A model generated the notes under the pieces. The model worked only from the letters and a program-made list of their open reading frames with translations, searched no databases and was not told the DNA's origin. Below, one piece after another: positions 32,418 through 41,219 of a stretch of 41,219 bases of DNA; position 1 is the first letter of the stretch; every line of letters begins with the position of its first letter. Origin of the DNA: Reticulitermes lucifugus. Taxonomy: Eukaryota; Arthropoda; Insecta; Blattodea; Rhinotermitidae. Location: assembly GCA_026260175.1 (NCBI GenBank), contig JAKCWW010003202.1:8717-49935 (forward strand). Direction: 5' to 3'. The position numbers and the translations under genes were made by a program.

Positions 32418-35400
32418 GTGAGTGATCCAGTGTATAGTTTACATTTATACATATTGCAGACAATTTAACAACACATTTTGTTGTCACTAGATTTTGTTTC
32501 TAGTAGTATCTGTAAATTTTTTACCACTTGTGGAAACACTTGGTCACCAAGTATAAATCTACAATTTTAATTACTACTGTTATTTAATAAGTAGTATTTT
32601 AATGAACAGTCATTCACCATCTTTAGGGCATGGATCTGTGAGTTTACACTGCCAGTTACAATCAGTTTGTTTTCTTGTTATTTCAGTTATCAATGTTTGG
32701 TCAACAGAGCCCATTAGGAAAGGTAATCGCCGAGGGAATCAAACCCCATCTCCTAATACGGTATGTGAAATCACTGTAATTGTTTCAATATGGGAAAGGT
32801 ATTGTTAGAGTCAGCGCTGTTACAACAAAAGAACTAATCCCAATGAACACATATTTATATATTTTGTTGATGTGTGTTATTAGATAACTTTCCTTTAGTG
32901 AAAGAAAATATGTGTATGAGATATCCATGCTGTCTTTGTGTGTGTGCGTACATGTGCACATCTGTTGATTGTCTGTGTCCCTCCTGTTTCAAATTTTGAA
33001 CCTCTTAGCTAGTCTTCATGACATTTGGTGTGAATGTTACACTACTGAAGGCCACCCAAACATCATAAATATTAATTTTTGTAGTAACAATGTGATGGTT
33101 GCATGAACCTTAAGTGTGAGCAGCACCAGCACCACTTGGTATAAGGACCTGGAATGATGTATGGTAATAATGTGCAACATTTGGTAATTTGTAAAATGTG
33201 TGAAACAAAAATAGTGGCTGCTTGAAGTCTGTATTAAGCGTTCAGTTTCGTGGTGGTGGCTAGAGAGTGAGAGCTAGGAATGTGACATTTGACACAGTGT
33301 TGGTGGTGGTGGCTAGAGAGTGAGAGCTAGGAACGTGACATTTGACACAGTGTTGGTGGTGGTGGCTAGAGAGTGAGAGCTAGGAACGTGACATTTGACA
33401 CAGTGTTGGTGGTGGTGGCTAGAGAGTGAGAGCTAGGAACGTGATGTTTGACACAGTGTTGGATCACAGACATAGCAGAAATGTTCTTTAAGTATTGTTG
33501 TCTAGCATGACTGTGCTTAACAATACACGCTGAAGTTTGAGGAATAGCAGTTCGTGCTTTTCTTGTATCATAACAATGTTGCTGTGATTGGTTGTTGGGT
33601 GAATGGCTGTGTTTGTATTTGCCCCAAGCCATGAGTTTTCCATGCATTCAAGTGATGTTACTTTCTGGGTTTTCAAAAGTGTAGAATAAACGCCTTTGAT
33701 TATCTAAGAACACAGCGGGGATGAATTGTCTAAAAACTTGTGTGGGGCTTCCTTGTGTTTTGGTAACAGTGCAGATCTTCTCTTTGTCCTTGCAGTGGCT
33801 CTGGTTTAGGTTAGGTAACATTAGTTAAGGTCAGGATAGGTTAATAATTTATTTTTATAATTAATGTGATTATTTATTTATTTATTTAATATGTTTATTT
33901 AAGACCTTTGCTCTTCTGGGATGTTATGCAGCATACATTGGTAGCTGGTTACCAACGTTTCAGGACAACCTTGGGCTGCTTGACCCTTGAAGGTGGGATT
34001 TGATAGGTTGTCCGGAAGCATCAGTAGCCAACTACCAATCCACGCCTCATAACATCCCAGAAGAGCTAAGATGTCATTTAAACTGCCACACAAGCCTGAA
34101 ATCATGCATGTTTATGTAATATGTATAATTTTTCTTAGTTTATTTAATTAAATTATTTTTACATTAAGTTAATGAACTTAATGTAGTTTAATTAATATTA
34201 TTTATTCACTAATTAATGAATTAGTTAATTGAATTTATTTCATTTGATTGTATAATTTATTTAATGTCTCCATTTCATTAATCTCTCCATTTATTTGGTT
34301 AATATAGTTATAATTTATTAGCAAATTTTCACTCTTTCTCTAACTGCCCAAGATTCATTTCCATACAGGAACATAGGCAGTGCCACTAAAGGTAAAGGTA
34401 AAGCTATCCCATTACAGGCCTGGACAGGCCCTTTGGGCTGCAGGAGGTTGAGGCTCCCAGATTTTCTAGACAATTGGCACATGAAGGTGGCAAGGTTGTC
34501 AGCCCTACGCACCAGCTGCCTTTACCCGCCAGGAGGTACTCCTGGCACTCATTTCTGTTAGGGACTGAGTTGACCCCAGGGCCATATTGTGGCCGGAAGG
34601 ATTAAGTCAATGAAAAATCCAAATGTCCCCCTCAGGAATCAAACCCATGACCTTCTGGCTTGTAGTGCAGTGCCTCAAAGTCAGTGCTACTACTGTATAA
34701 AATGCCAACTGTTTCTTTCCTGGTTGTAGCCTGTAGGGTTCTTCATCAGGTACCACATATCATATCGTACTTACTGAGCTTATAACCTGTGCATTGTAGT
34801 CAATATAGTGGCTTTGCTATGGGCTGGATGATCTGAGGTTCAGTTCCAGGCAGTGGCAAGGGATTTTTCTGTTTTCCAAAATGTCCAGCCTATTTGTGAG
34901 GCCTGTCCAGACTCCTATTGCCTTAGTACCAGGGGTTTTCTCTGGGAATAAAGCAGCTTGGGATGTGAAGTTGACTACTCGCCTGCATATAGTACCAAGG
35001 TTAAGAATTAGTGGTGCTGTACCTCTGTACGCCTTTATGGCATGCTCAGAGACAGCTTTACCTTTTACTCATTGAGTTACTGTGTATTTGAGGTATATGT
35101 TATGTTGCATCCTGGATAACAGGTGAGATGTTTGCTTTAATGTACTGTTATCAATACAAATATCCTGATAATCAAATAGTTCACATATGGTTAATTAGGA
35201 GTATTTTGTGTTACGAAGTGAGTTCTGTGCGCAGAACTGAATTGTGTTGGTTTATGTTGTTTTCAGACTGTTGTGCAGCAAACGAGTATCGTGCAGAAGT
35301 TCGGCAATACTCGAATGACACCAAGTACCTTGGGCGGCCATGAAGGGAAATATACTCCTAGCAGTTCTGTTCCTGACTTGGCTCAGAGGTATATAAAGAA

Positions 35401-38400
35401 CACATTTATACAGTACCTGAAATGAAGACATGGATGAAAATATTTTTGTACTTGAAAATGTCTCTCTCTTTCTCTTATCGAAGTTGCCTTCAGTTTTTCA
35501 CAGACACTGAACAGTTTGGTTAAGTACTTATCATCACAACACCATGGTACAAACATGCAGTTTTCTCTGGTTCTGAAAGATGGTGTGTTACTGGGATTAT
35601 AACTTGGTCCATCATCTAGTATTACAAACAGAACACTGTGTGTGTAGGATTTAGGTTCTCACAGCAGTGTTGCTGAAGACTCAAGTCTTCTGGGATGTGA
35701 CGCTGTTGTTGGGTGAGGTGTTCCTGATGTTTTGAAGGATTCTAGTGCCTTCATCTTCAGGGTTGAGCAGGGCAAGAATAAGTGGTCACCTCCTTGCATT
35801 CCTTGACTATGAAGGTGAAGGCATTGTGATTCTTCAAAACATGAGGGAATACTTGCAGTGTCACATTGCAGAAGATTTGGCTCTTCATAACACAGTATTT
35901 TAGTAACTGCGTCTGTTTCCATCATCAGGCAAAAGTCTGAGGAAGCATCTGTTCAGTTTAGTGCATTAGAAAGAGCTAATCTCAATGACTGGACTAGTCT
36001 AGCCTCGTGCGTCCTCGCCTTTTTACCGGAGGATGCAAACAGATCTGTTTTCCAAAGCATGTTGTGTTTGGAGCACTAGACAAAGCCCAAAACTTAGTAA
36101 TTGTATGGTTTCTCTTTGATTTCTTCATTTTTGGGAGCAAAAATTCAGGGTAACAGCCACTTCCTCTGCATGACTCCATTGAGTGGAGTCCTTCCTGAAA
36201 AGGTACTGGCGGCTCCTCAACTAGCTCAGAGATCCCCTGCATTTTATGGAATCTGAAGGTTCATTTTCATGTTTACAGCAGCCTGTCACTTGGCCTTATC
36301 CTGAGCCAAATGAATCCAGTCCAAGCTCTTAACATTATGCTTCTTTCAGATCCATTTTAATGTCCTCCCATTTATGCCTAGGTCTTCCAAGTTGGGTTTT
36401 ACCTTAAGGCTTTCCTAACAAAACCCTGTATCCACTTTCTCTGTCATTCATCCTGTCACTTAGTGTGCTAATTTAGGGAAATCTGTTTCAGATCATGACT
36501 TATTCTCCTTTGACTTAGAGTAGCTAATTTTTTCTGTCTCCTGAAGTTTGCTCTTACTGTGTGCCTGGTACATTCCAAAATCTATATGTTTCAACATGGA
36601 CTACATAACATGCGTGTGTGCATGCGCGTGTGTGCATGCGCATGTGTGCATTCCTTATTATATTTATGCTTTTTCTTGTTTAATTATTGCAAATCTTTTT
36701 ACTTACTTGGCAGTATTAATTTGCTGTTCAGTTGTATAGGATCATTGTTTTATCTGACAACTACTGGTTCCCACTTCCTGTTGGCTTGTTTATCATATTA
36801 ATGTAGCCCATTCAGCTGACTGCCCACACCTGAATTGGAGTAGTGGCAGGAAATGACAAACGATAGTTGCCGCATAAAATAAGGAACTGAAGTTCCCAAA
36901 TCTTCATGATATTTTATTGCATAAAATGTGATGCTGTGTATTGTTAGGCCATAAGAAGGGTGTCAATTTGCATACACAAGCTTTTATCATCATTCAGCAG
37001 TGCTGTACGCTAGACAGCTGAACTCCTGTAGTGTGGAGAAGTTATTTCTGTAAACTGACTTTCATTACAAATGTCATCTAAGCTGTTACTTTTGGTACTC
37101 AGTTTTAAAGTATTTTTTTCTCCTTGCATTTTTATTGAAAGCTAAATAAAACTTTTGTTACACATAGGGCATTGGTTTACTTAAATATTGGCTTTGTATG
37201 TTATCATTTTTATCTTTTGCTAAAGAATGCTTGTGTGCAGTTATATCACATTGCCATCATTTGAGTATTGCATGTTATACATGTAAAAAAAACAAGGTGC
37301 ATAAATGTTATGGATTTCTTAGCACATGAGCTTCCATTACTGGTTAAATTTTTGAAAATCAGTATATGCTCAGAAAGGTTATGTGTGTCGCACAAACTTG
37401 AGGTACTTTCCTGTCAGAACTACAGAGATAAAAGTAACTTGAATGTGGCTGCAAATCCATCTTTGCCCATTTTGCCAGCTTGTGTGCAAATGAACTTAGG
37501 GGTTCAGTAAGGACAGAGTCATGCTCTGTATTATAAAATTATATATACATTGTTTTGGTGAGTAACAGATCGAATTCTGACAAGTGCAACTTGAGTTATG
37601 TAAAGCTTTGAAGAATGGAACCATTACATAAGTCGGGGAGTGCCTTTAAGTAATTTATCATCTCAAAAATGAAGGGTTGCCTTATAATTGCACACAGTTA
37701 AGCATTTTCTGTATAGGTATTTTCATTACAATTGTTGATTGCAAAGGGGTGAAGTAAAGGTAAAGTTGTCCTTGTACACACCATGAAGGCTTATGGTGGG
37801 AGTAGAGGTAATAGCTCCACCAGTTCTTAACTTCTGCACTAAGTGGTGGTGAGTGGTCAGTGTCATGCCCCATCCACTTCATCCCCAGGGAAAGGATCCC
37901 CAGTATTCATTGAATAGGAGGGTCTCTGGGCCCCAGAGGCAGTCCGGACATTTGGAGAAGACAACCTGTGTTTTACCCCTACTAGGAATCAAACGCTGGA
38001 TTGTCTAGTCCGTAGTATAGTCACTATACTGACTGAGCTATCCTGGCTCCCGATAGTGAAGCGGGGTATTATTGTATGCAGGGCTGTCTTTATTTGGGTA
38101 AATATGGTAAGTGTTGATCTAACGTAGTGTGGTATCAAGTAAGTTGTGCTGGAGTTTGCCATGTGGGAAAGTTTAACATTTCCTCTGTTCCTGCACCATG
38201 TCCTGAAGGCATGTGGAGGAATGGAGGTAAAGCTGCAGTAGGGGAAGGCGAGTGGTTACCATGCCACTGATGCAGCTTTATCTCGAGGGATGGAGGCCCT
38301 GGTACCCAATGGGTAGGGCAGGCCTGGTCAACCTTTCATGTGGTGCAGGCAACTTCAGCAGAATTTGGTCTGCATGTGGGCAACATGAAATTCAATACAC

Positions 38401-40994
38401 AGAATGAAGAATGAATAAATACACATATAATTATGTGTATAATTTTACCTATGTATTTGTCTAGACATCATGTACAATAACAAATATATGGTTAATAATA
38501 GGAAACATTTCTAAAAAATTCAGTTCACAACCTAGGCTGGTATGTCCCTATTTTTAGCACATCTTTACAAAATGAATTAGTAATGCAGCATGTCTTGCCA
38601 AATAAACAGCTCATAAGTTTTAAAAATTCCTTCAGTGTTCTGTATTGGCTTTGCCACGGAAAGGATTTAAAGACTTTCTCATTTTGTATGTGTCCGCGGG
38701 CAACATAACACTGTGTTGTGGGCAGCATGTTGCCTGCAAGCTACAGGTTGAGTGGGCCTGGGGTGGGGGTTGGTGAGTTCCTGTAGGCAGTCTTGACATG
38801 CTGGTGATGAGGAAGATTCTTCGCCATACTGGGATAAGGACTGCAGTATTGTAGGACATGTCTGGCCACCTTAGTGGCGTGACTGTCCCAGCTCGCATGA
38901 AGAAAGTGAAATGTACTGTACACAGGTGAATCAAATGAAAACATTAAAAGTTTTTACCAGCTAGTTTAGTGCAAGCAGGTTTGGTACAGCTTTGTCATTT
39001 TTAAACATGTTGCCAAATCTATCAGATAGTACATGCTTCTAACCCATGCTGATGACTTCCCATACCTACAGCTGCACACGGTGGAGTCTTTGATTCTTCT
39101 GCACTTCCAAGGTTTTATATCTCACTCACTCTTGTATGTGGTAAAGTATTTGTATGGGTGAAAAATGAAAAGCTACTGTATAGTGTAGTCCTGCAACATG
39201 AATTACTTGAAATTATCTAGTAATGTTTGTTTCCTTGTACCAGGTTTGCTAGCTTATCAGTTAGTAGTGGAAGTGAAGCATCTAGCAGCAGTCCGCGACT
39301 ACATCATCCCTTGTATGGAGGTGGTTTGGCTTCTGCTATGAGTCACACATACATGAACCAATATACAGGCTCTGCATATAACTTGGATAAGGTTCAGGTA
39401 CGCAAGTTTCACAGTTAATGTCAGTGTAGTGGTAGTTTGCACATATTTTCCGTAGTCGTAGACTTAACTTCAATTAGACACTTGAATTCTTTTGCAGTTA
39501 CTGTGCAAACATTGTAAACTCGTGCTCAGAAGTTTGTTAAATCATTGTCATGGATTTAAACCCGAATATGAAACTTTTTACTTCGTACAAATAATGTCCT
39601 TTAGGATGTGACACTTTGTCATAAGGCAAGTAGTTTCCATTTCTTCAAAGGATCCTTTGAAACATCAGGAACTTCTTTGATGCATACCATTCTTTGAATC
39701 ACTGGGAACTACTTACCCAGTGACACAATGTCACATCGGAGAAGATTTGAATTTTCAGTACTTTATTTACTCCTAAGACTGGGAAATTTAAATTTTGTCA
39801 CCAAAACAAAATGGGTGTATGTCCTAATAAGATTATGTGAAATAATCTTATTAGGATGTAAGTATGGTGTGTAAGTTGTAGTTATGGCATGTGATGAACG
39901 TGAAAAATGGAGAGACTGACTAGAATGTAAAGGAAGCCACTGAGGATGTACAAAATAAATTATTGACTGATATGTGATTAAGGTGTTAATAGATTGTTGT
40001 GGGAGTATCTGTGTAGACTAACTGCTAATGAAGATGCCAATGAAAGTAAAGTCCAAGGTAGAATTATGCTTGTCAGTAATGATTGTTATTTGAACAATCA
40101 CGTCACAAAACAGATTGTTCTGGTTGATGATGTGTGGTCATGATACCAGGACTCCAGAAAACAGTGATAGAACTTACTACAACTTATGGGGCAGTATGGG
40201 GGCTGGGGTTTGGGCACAGTGTCCATAATAAACAGTGACTTAATGGTAGAAATCCAAAACATTGCAGTAAGTAAGTGTACTTACAGTAAGGGACTCTGAA
40301 TGTCAGTTAACTTTTTCTCACACTCTCATACACAGTGACACAGGCACTAAGGCTCAGTTTTGGAACCTGCAGTTTAGCAGTAAACCTACCTGCTGCCCTG
40401 ATGTAGTAGACACGAAGCTGAAAAGTGCTGTGGCATGTAAGCTGTAATATATGTACAGATAATTCCAAGCAAAACATTGAAACTGAAGAGGCAGAAACAT
40501 ACTTTGAGGATTCTGACATTGTTTGACATTGTTATATCACATTTTGAATAACATACTTTATGGACAATTTTTCCCCATATACCCAGATGGAAGCATAGTA
40601 TTACTATTATTCTGTTTTTAACATATGGCATCAGATGAAGTCCATAAAGTAAATGATTCCCATAGAGGAAACATTCTTTCTTATAATCCTTCCATTCTAG
40701 TTGTTTGGTTACTTATTCCTGGCCAGACTGGGTCAATCACCACTGTTTGAGTAAAGTATTAATATATTATTATATTTTGAATTGTAGCAAGGTTTCTGAG
40801 ATATGCTTAAATGTTGCTTACAGAAAGTGCAGCTGCTGTTTTGATTGCAGGGCCCTCATCTTGGCTCAGGTTATGTCTCGTTGCAAGGTGCAGATGAGCT
40901 TCATGATATACCGCTGCATCATGAAATGGGTTACAGTGATGTACCAGCATATCATAGCCATGTGGAAGATTATCATTTGTCACCATATCAACAA
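32341..40994 (+). CDS. Unrecognised Ser/His/Tyr-rich protein, internal part of gene
   Basis: Five exons are linked by strict splice-phase agreement: 32341-32417, 32687-32760, 35267-35388, 39244-39397 and 40851-40994. Together they encode about 190 residues. The first part is basic (KKDQRTIKEGVVGKYVKKE, INVWSTEPIRKGNRRGNQ). The rest is low-complexity and polar (TPSTLGGHEGKYTPSSSVPD, LSVSSGSEASSSSPRLHHPL, YMNQYTGSAYNLDKVQ, GYVSLQGADELHDIPLHHEM), with no membrane segment or catalytic motif. It looks like a disordered region of a larger intracellular regulatory or scaffold protein. TPSP, SSSP and similar sites could be phosphorylated. Neither the start nor the end lies in the view. I do not recognise the family. 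The lack of stops in five joined frames argues for a live gene. Confidence 0.75.
32687..32760 (+). CDS. Unrecognised gene, exon b (74 bp, phase 1 to 0)
   Basis: The acceptor is GTTATTTCAG and the donor is ACG|GTATGT. In the phase set by exon a it reads INVWSTEPIRKGNRRGNQTP then SPNT. Another frame, LSMFGQQSPLGKVIAEG and on, is also open, but the phase of both neighbours selects the first. Confidence 0.72.
33249..33460. repeat. 53-bp tandem repeat, four copies
   Basis: GCTAGAGAGTGAGAGCTAGG occurs at 33259, 33312, 33365 and 33418, an exact 53-bp period. The copies are almost identical, which points to recent expansion. It lies in an intron of the plus-strand gene. GCTAGAGAGTGAGAGCTAG is itself near-palindromic. 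Confidence 0.95.
33898..34083. mobile_element. Foldback element, variant of family 1
   Basis: GCTCTTCTGGGATGTTATG (33910-33928) pairs perfectly with CATAACATCCCAGAAGAGC near 34050-34068. The arms continue inward with ATTGGTAG.TGG..ACCAACG..TTTC.GGACAACC on both sides. The centre is a short GACCCTTGAAGG segment. It has the same TTCTGGGATG terminus as family 1 but different inner arms, so it is a subfamily. Confidence 0.85.
34106..34317. repeat. Very A+T-rich block with two AATG-centred palindromes
   Basis: TACATTAAGTT-AATG-AACTTAATGTA spans 34160-34185 with 11-bp arms. CTAATT-AATG-AATTAG spans 34209-34224. The block is built of TTAATTA-type words. No function is evident. Confidence 0.65.
34318..34385 (-). 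mobile_element. Small LINE remnant interrupted by a SINE
   Basis: On minus it reads VALPMFLYGNESWAVRERVK, the (I)LPVLLYGCESW.L segment that follows the reverse transcriptase domain in LINEs. Confidence 0.55.
34386..34690 (-). mobile_element. tRNA-derived SINE, second family
   Basis: Begins GGTAAAGGTAAAGCTATCCC. The minus-strand body carries GCGTAGGGCTGACAACCTTG and CACCTTCATGTGCCAATTG. It ends with the complement of box B (GGAATCAAACCCATGACC) and of box A (GCTTGTAGTGCAGTGCC). The body differs from the 16741-type copies. Confidence 0.85.
34796..35070 (+). mobile_element. tRNA-derived SINE
   Basis: Box A-like ATAGTGGCTTTGCTATGGG and box B GGTTCAGTTCC (34838-34848) lead into the body (AAAATGTCCAGCCTATTTG, CTACTCGCCTGCATATAGTA). 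The tail is GAGACAGCTTTACCTTTTA. Same family as 16741 and 37753, opposite orientation. Confidence 0.88.
35267..35388 (+). CDS. Unrecognised gene, exon c (122 bp, phase 0 to 2)
   Basis: The acceptor is TGTTTTCAG and the donor is AG|GTATAT. It encodes TVVQQTSIVQKFGNTRMTP then STLGGHEGKYTPSSSVPDLA and Q, plus two bases of an arginine codon. It is polar and Ser/Thr/Gly-rich, with no stop in this frame. Confidence 0.8.
35645..35890. mobile_element. Foldback element family 1, copy 5
   Basis: The left outer arm GGTTCTCACAGCAGTGTTGC is followed by GAAGACTCAAGTCTTCTGGG and ATGTGACGCTG. The right side inverts it (AGTGTCACATTGCAGAAGAT, ending CTCTTC at 35886). The inner arms are GTGCCTTCATCTTCAGGG and CTATGAAGGTGAAGGCATTG. 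Lies just after exon c. Confidence 0.83.
35898..36062. mobile_element. Foldback element family 2, copy 2
   Basis: The left arm GTCTGTTTCCATCATCAGGC is answered on the right by CCGGAGGATGCAAACAGATC. It ends near TTTTCCAAAGCATG. Related to 22590-22975, and adjoining a family 1 element. Confidence 0.45.
36286..36470 (-). mobile_element. Non-LTR retrotransposon 3' fragment
   Basis: TATCCTGAGCCAAATGAATC, CAGATCCATTTTAATGTCCT, GCCTAGGTCTTCCAAG and AACAAAACCCTGTATCCAC are the complements of the LAQD-WI, NIKMD, GRPR and YRV(L)VGK regions, in the same order as 18160-18640. Confidence 0.75.
36741..36885. repeat. Dispersed repeat A, copy 3
   Basis: TTTTATCTGACAACTACTGG, TTCCCACTTCCTGTTGGCTT, then GTGGCAGGAAATGACAAACG and ATAGTTGCCGCATAAAAT. 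About 145 bp, colinear with 29521-29665. Confidence 0.7.
36886..37752 (+). other. Intron of the unrecognised gene, nothing recognised
   Basis: A+T-rich. An 80-codon open frame at 37268-37510 lacks flanking splice sites in a compatible phase and any known motif. Confidence 0.5.
37753..38055 (-). mobile_element. tRNA-derived SINE
   Basis: Starts AAGTAAAGGTAAAGTTGTCC. The body has CACCATGAAGGCTTATGGTG, GTGGTCAGTGTCATGCCCC and TCTCTGGGCCCCAGAGGCAG. It ends with the complements of box B (GGAATCAAACGC) and box A (GTATAGTCACTATACTGACTG). Probably close to full length. Confidence 0.9.
38186..38890 (-). mobile_element. SINE split by a hAT-like element
   Basis: The first half (38186-38318) carries the family's ACCATGTCCTGAAGGCATGT and GGTACCCAATGGGTAGGG blocks. 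The second half (38761-38890) resumes at the next expected point (GGTTGGTGAGTTCCTGTAGG, CAGTCTTGACATGCTGG) and ends near GTGACTGTCCCAGCTC, the degraded promoter head. The insert is 38319-38760. Confidence 0.72.
38319..38760. mobile_element. hAT-like non-autonomous element (442 bp)
   Basis: Terminal repeats CAGGCCTGGTCAACCT and, inverted from the right end, CAGGCCCACTCAACCT agree at 13 of 16 bases. Flanks are GGGTAGGG (38311-38318) and GGGTGGGG (38761-38768), an 8-bp duplication with one change, as hAT transposases make. Subterminal TGCAGGCAAC and GTTGCCTGCA are also inverted. No transposase frame. Confidence 0.82.
39244..39397 (+). CDS. Unrecognised gene, exon d (154 bp, phase 2 to 0)
   Basis: The acceptor is CCTTGTACCAG and the donor is CAG|GTACGC. 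After the base that completes an arginine it encodes FASLSVSSGSEASSSSPRLH then HPLYGGGLASAMSHTYMNQY and TGSAYNLDKVQ. A serine run is followed by a Tyr/Gly/His-rich part, typical of a disordered region. Confidence 0.85.
39597..39752. mobile_element. Foldback element family 1, copy 6
   Basis: TCCTTTAGGATGTGACACTTTG TC on the left is answered by GACACAATGTCACATCGGAGAAGA on the right. The inner arms GGCAAGTAGTTTCC.. and GGGAACTACTTACC also pair. The centre is short. Confidence 0.75.
39822..39856. repeat. Perfect hairpin, 15-bp arms
   Basis: TCCTAATAAGATTAT (39822-39836) and ATAATCTTATTAGGA (39842-39856) are perfectly complementary around GTGAA. It lies in an intron of the unrecognised gene. No oligo-T run follows on either side. 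Confidence 0.9.
40851..40994 (+). CDS. Unrecognised gene, exon e (144 bp, phase 0 to 0)
   Basis: The acceptor is GTTTTGATTGCAG and the donor is CAA|GTATGC. It encodes exactly 48 residues: GPHLGSGYVSLQGADELHDI, PLHHEMGYSDVPAYHSHVED and YHLSPYQQ. It is rich in His, Tyr and acidic residues, with no stop. A further exon should lie beyond the right edge. Confidence 0.85.
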
Positions 40995-41219
40995 GTATGC
41001 TTGCAAGTAGCAAATGTCATTAGCTTTTTGCCTAGAGATCAGTTGAGTATTGTGTCCTTCATCACTTAACCTTGTAAAGACTATGATTAACCAGAATCAC
41101 ATTTGAACATTTGGTTCATCCTGCACAGTAAATACTCTGTGTTTTGGTTATAAAAACAGTCAGTTAATGCTGTATAGGGAAATAATCACTGTTTGTTCTG
41201 AGATCCACACAAAACACAT
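40995..41219 (+). other. Start of the next intron of the unrecognised gene
   Basis: Begins GTATGC and runs to the window edge. No further exon visible. Confidence 0.6.

Noticed and set aside
32687..32760. Alternative frame LSMFGQQSPLGKVIAEG in exon b
   Set aside because: It looks protein-like, but the phases of the exons on both sides (1 before, 0 after) select the INVWSTEP frame instead.
1..41219. CRISPR array, bacterial operon, integrated virus
   Set aside because: The tandem repeats lack unique spacers of equal size, genes are spliced, and no viral structural or replication genes were seen.

Overview
This window is an A+T-rich, intron-rich piece of a eukaryotic nuclear genome. The genes and repeats point to an insect. 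It contains spliced exons of three genes, separated by introns and spacers full of decayed transposable elements. The retrotransposon fragments and short tRNA-derived elements resemble those common in cockroaches, termites and their relatives, but that assignment is from memory of family style and is only moderately secure. There are no bacterial-type operons, CRISPR arrays or rRNA genes, and no stand-alone tRNA gene was recognised.

Layout. (1) 362-4359, plus strand: the last three coding exons of a PP2A B56 (B') regulatory subunit of the gamma/delta type. The splice phases match perfectly and the stop codon is at 4357-4359. (2) 27886 down to 14054, minus strand: a mitochondrial carrier (SLC25A45/47/48 group) in five recognised exons with matching phases. 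One further internal exon, between the exons at 20203-20320 and 14054-14439, must exist but could not be found. Its first coding exon faces a CpG-containing stretch (28150-28560) that looks like a promoter, possibly divergent. (3) 32341-40994, plus strand: five phase-compatible exons of a Ser/His/Tyr-rich, probably disordered protein that I do not recognise. It begins upstream of 32341 and continues past the right edge.

Mobile DNA. There are at least eight non-LTR retrotransposon fragments, all broken. There are eight or nine tRNA-derived SINE copies in both orientations, a probable solo LTR with its own TATA box and poly(A) signal, two families of foldback (long inverted repeat) elements, and hAT-like pieces. 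There is also a 78-bp element that is almost entirely one perfect palindrome. Several insertions are nested. The retrotransposon at 19306-20090 holds both a SINE flanked by a 10-bp duplication and the palindrome flanked by TA. Removing the palindrome restores the local reading frame of its host. A SINE at 38186-38890 is split by a 442-bp hAT-like element with a near-perfect 8-bp duplication.

The three genes share no evident pathway: phosphatase targeting, mitochondrial solute transport and an unknown protein. Most of the window's unusual structure lies in the inverted-repeat elements.
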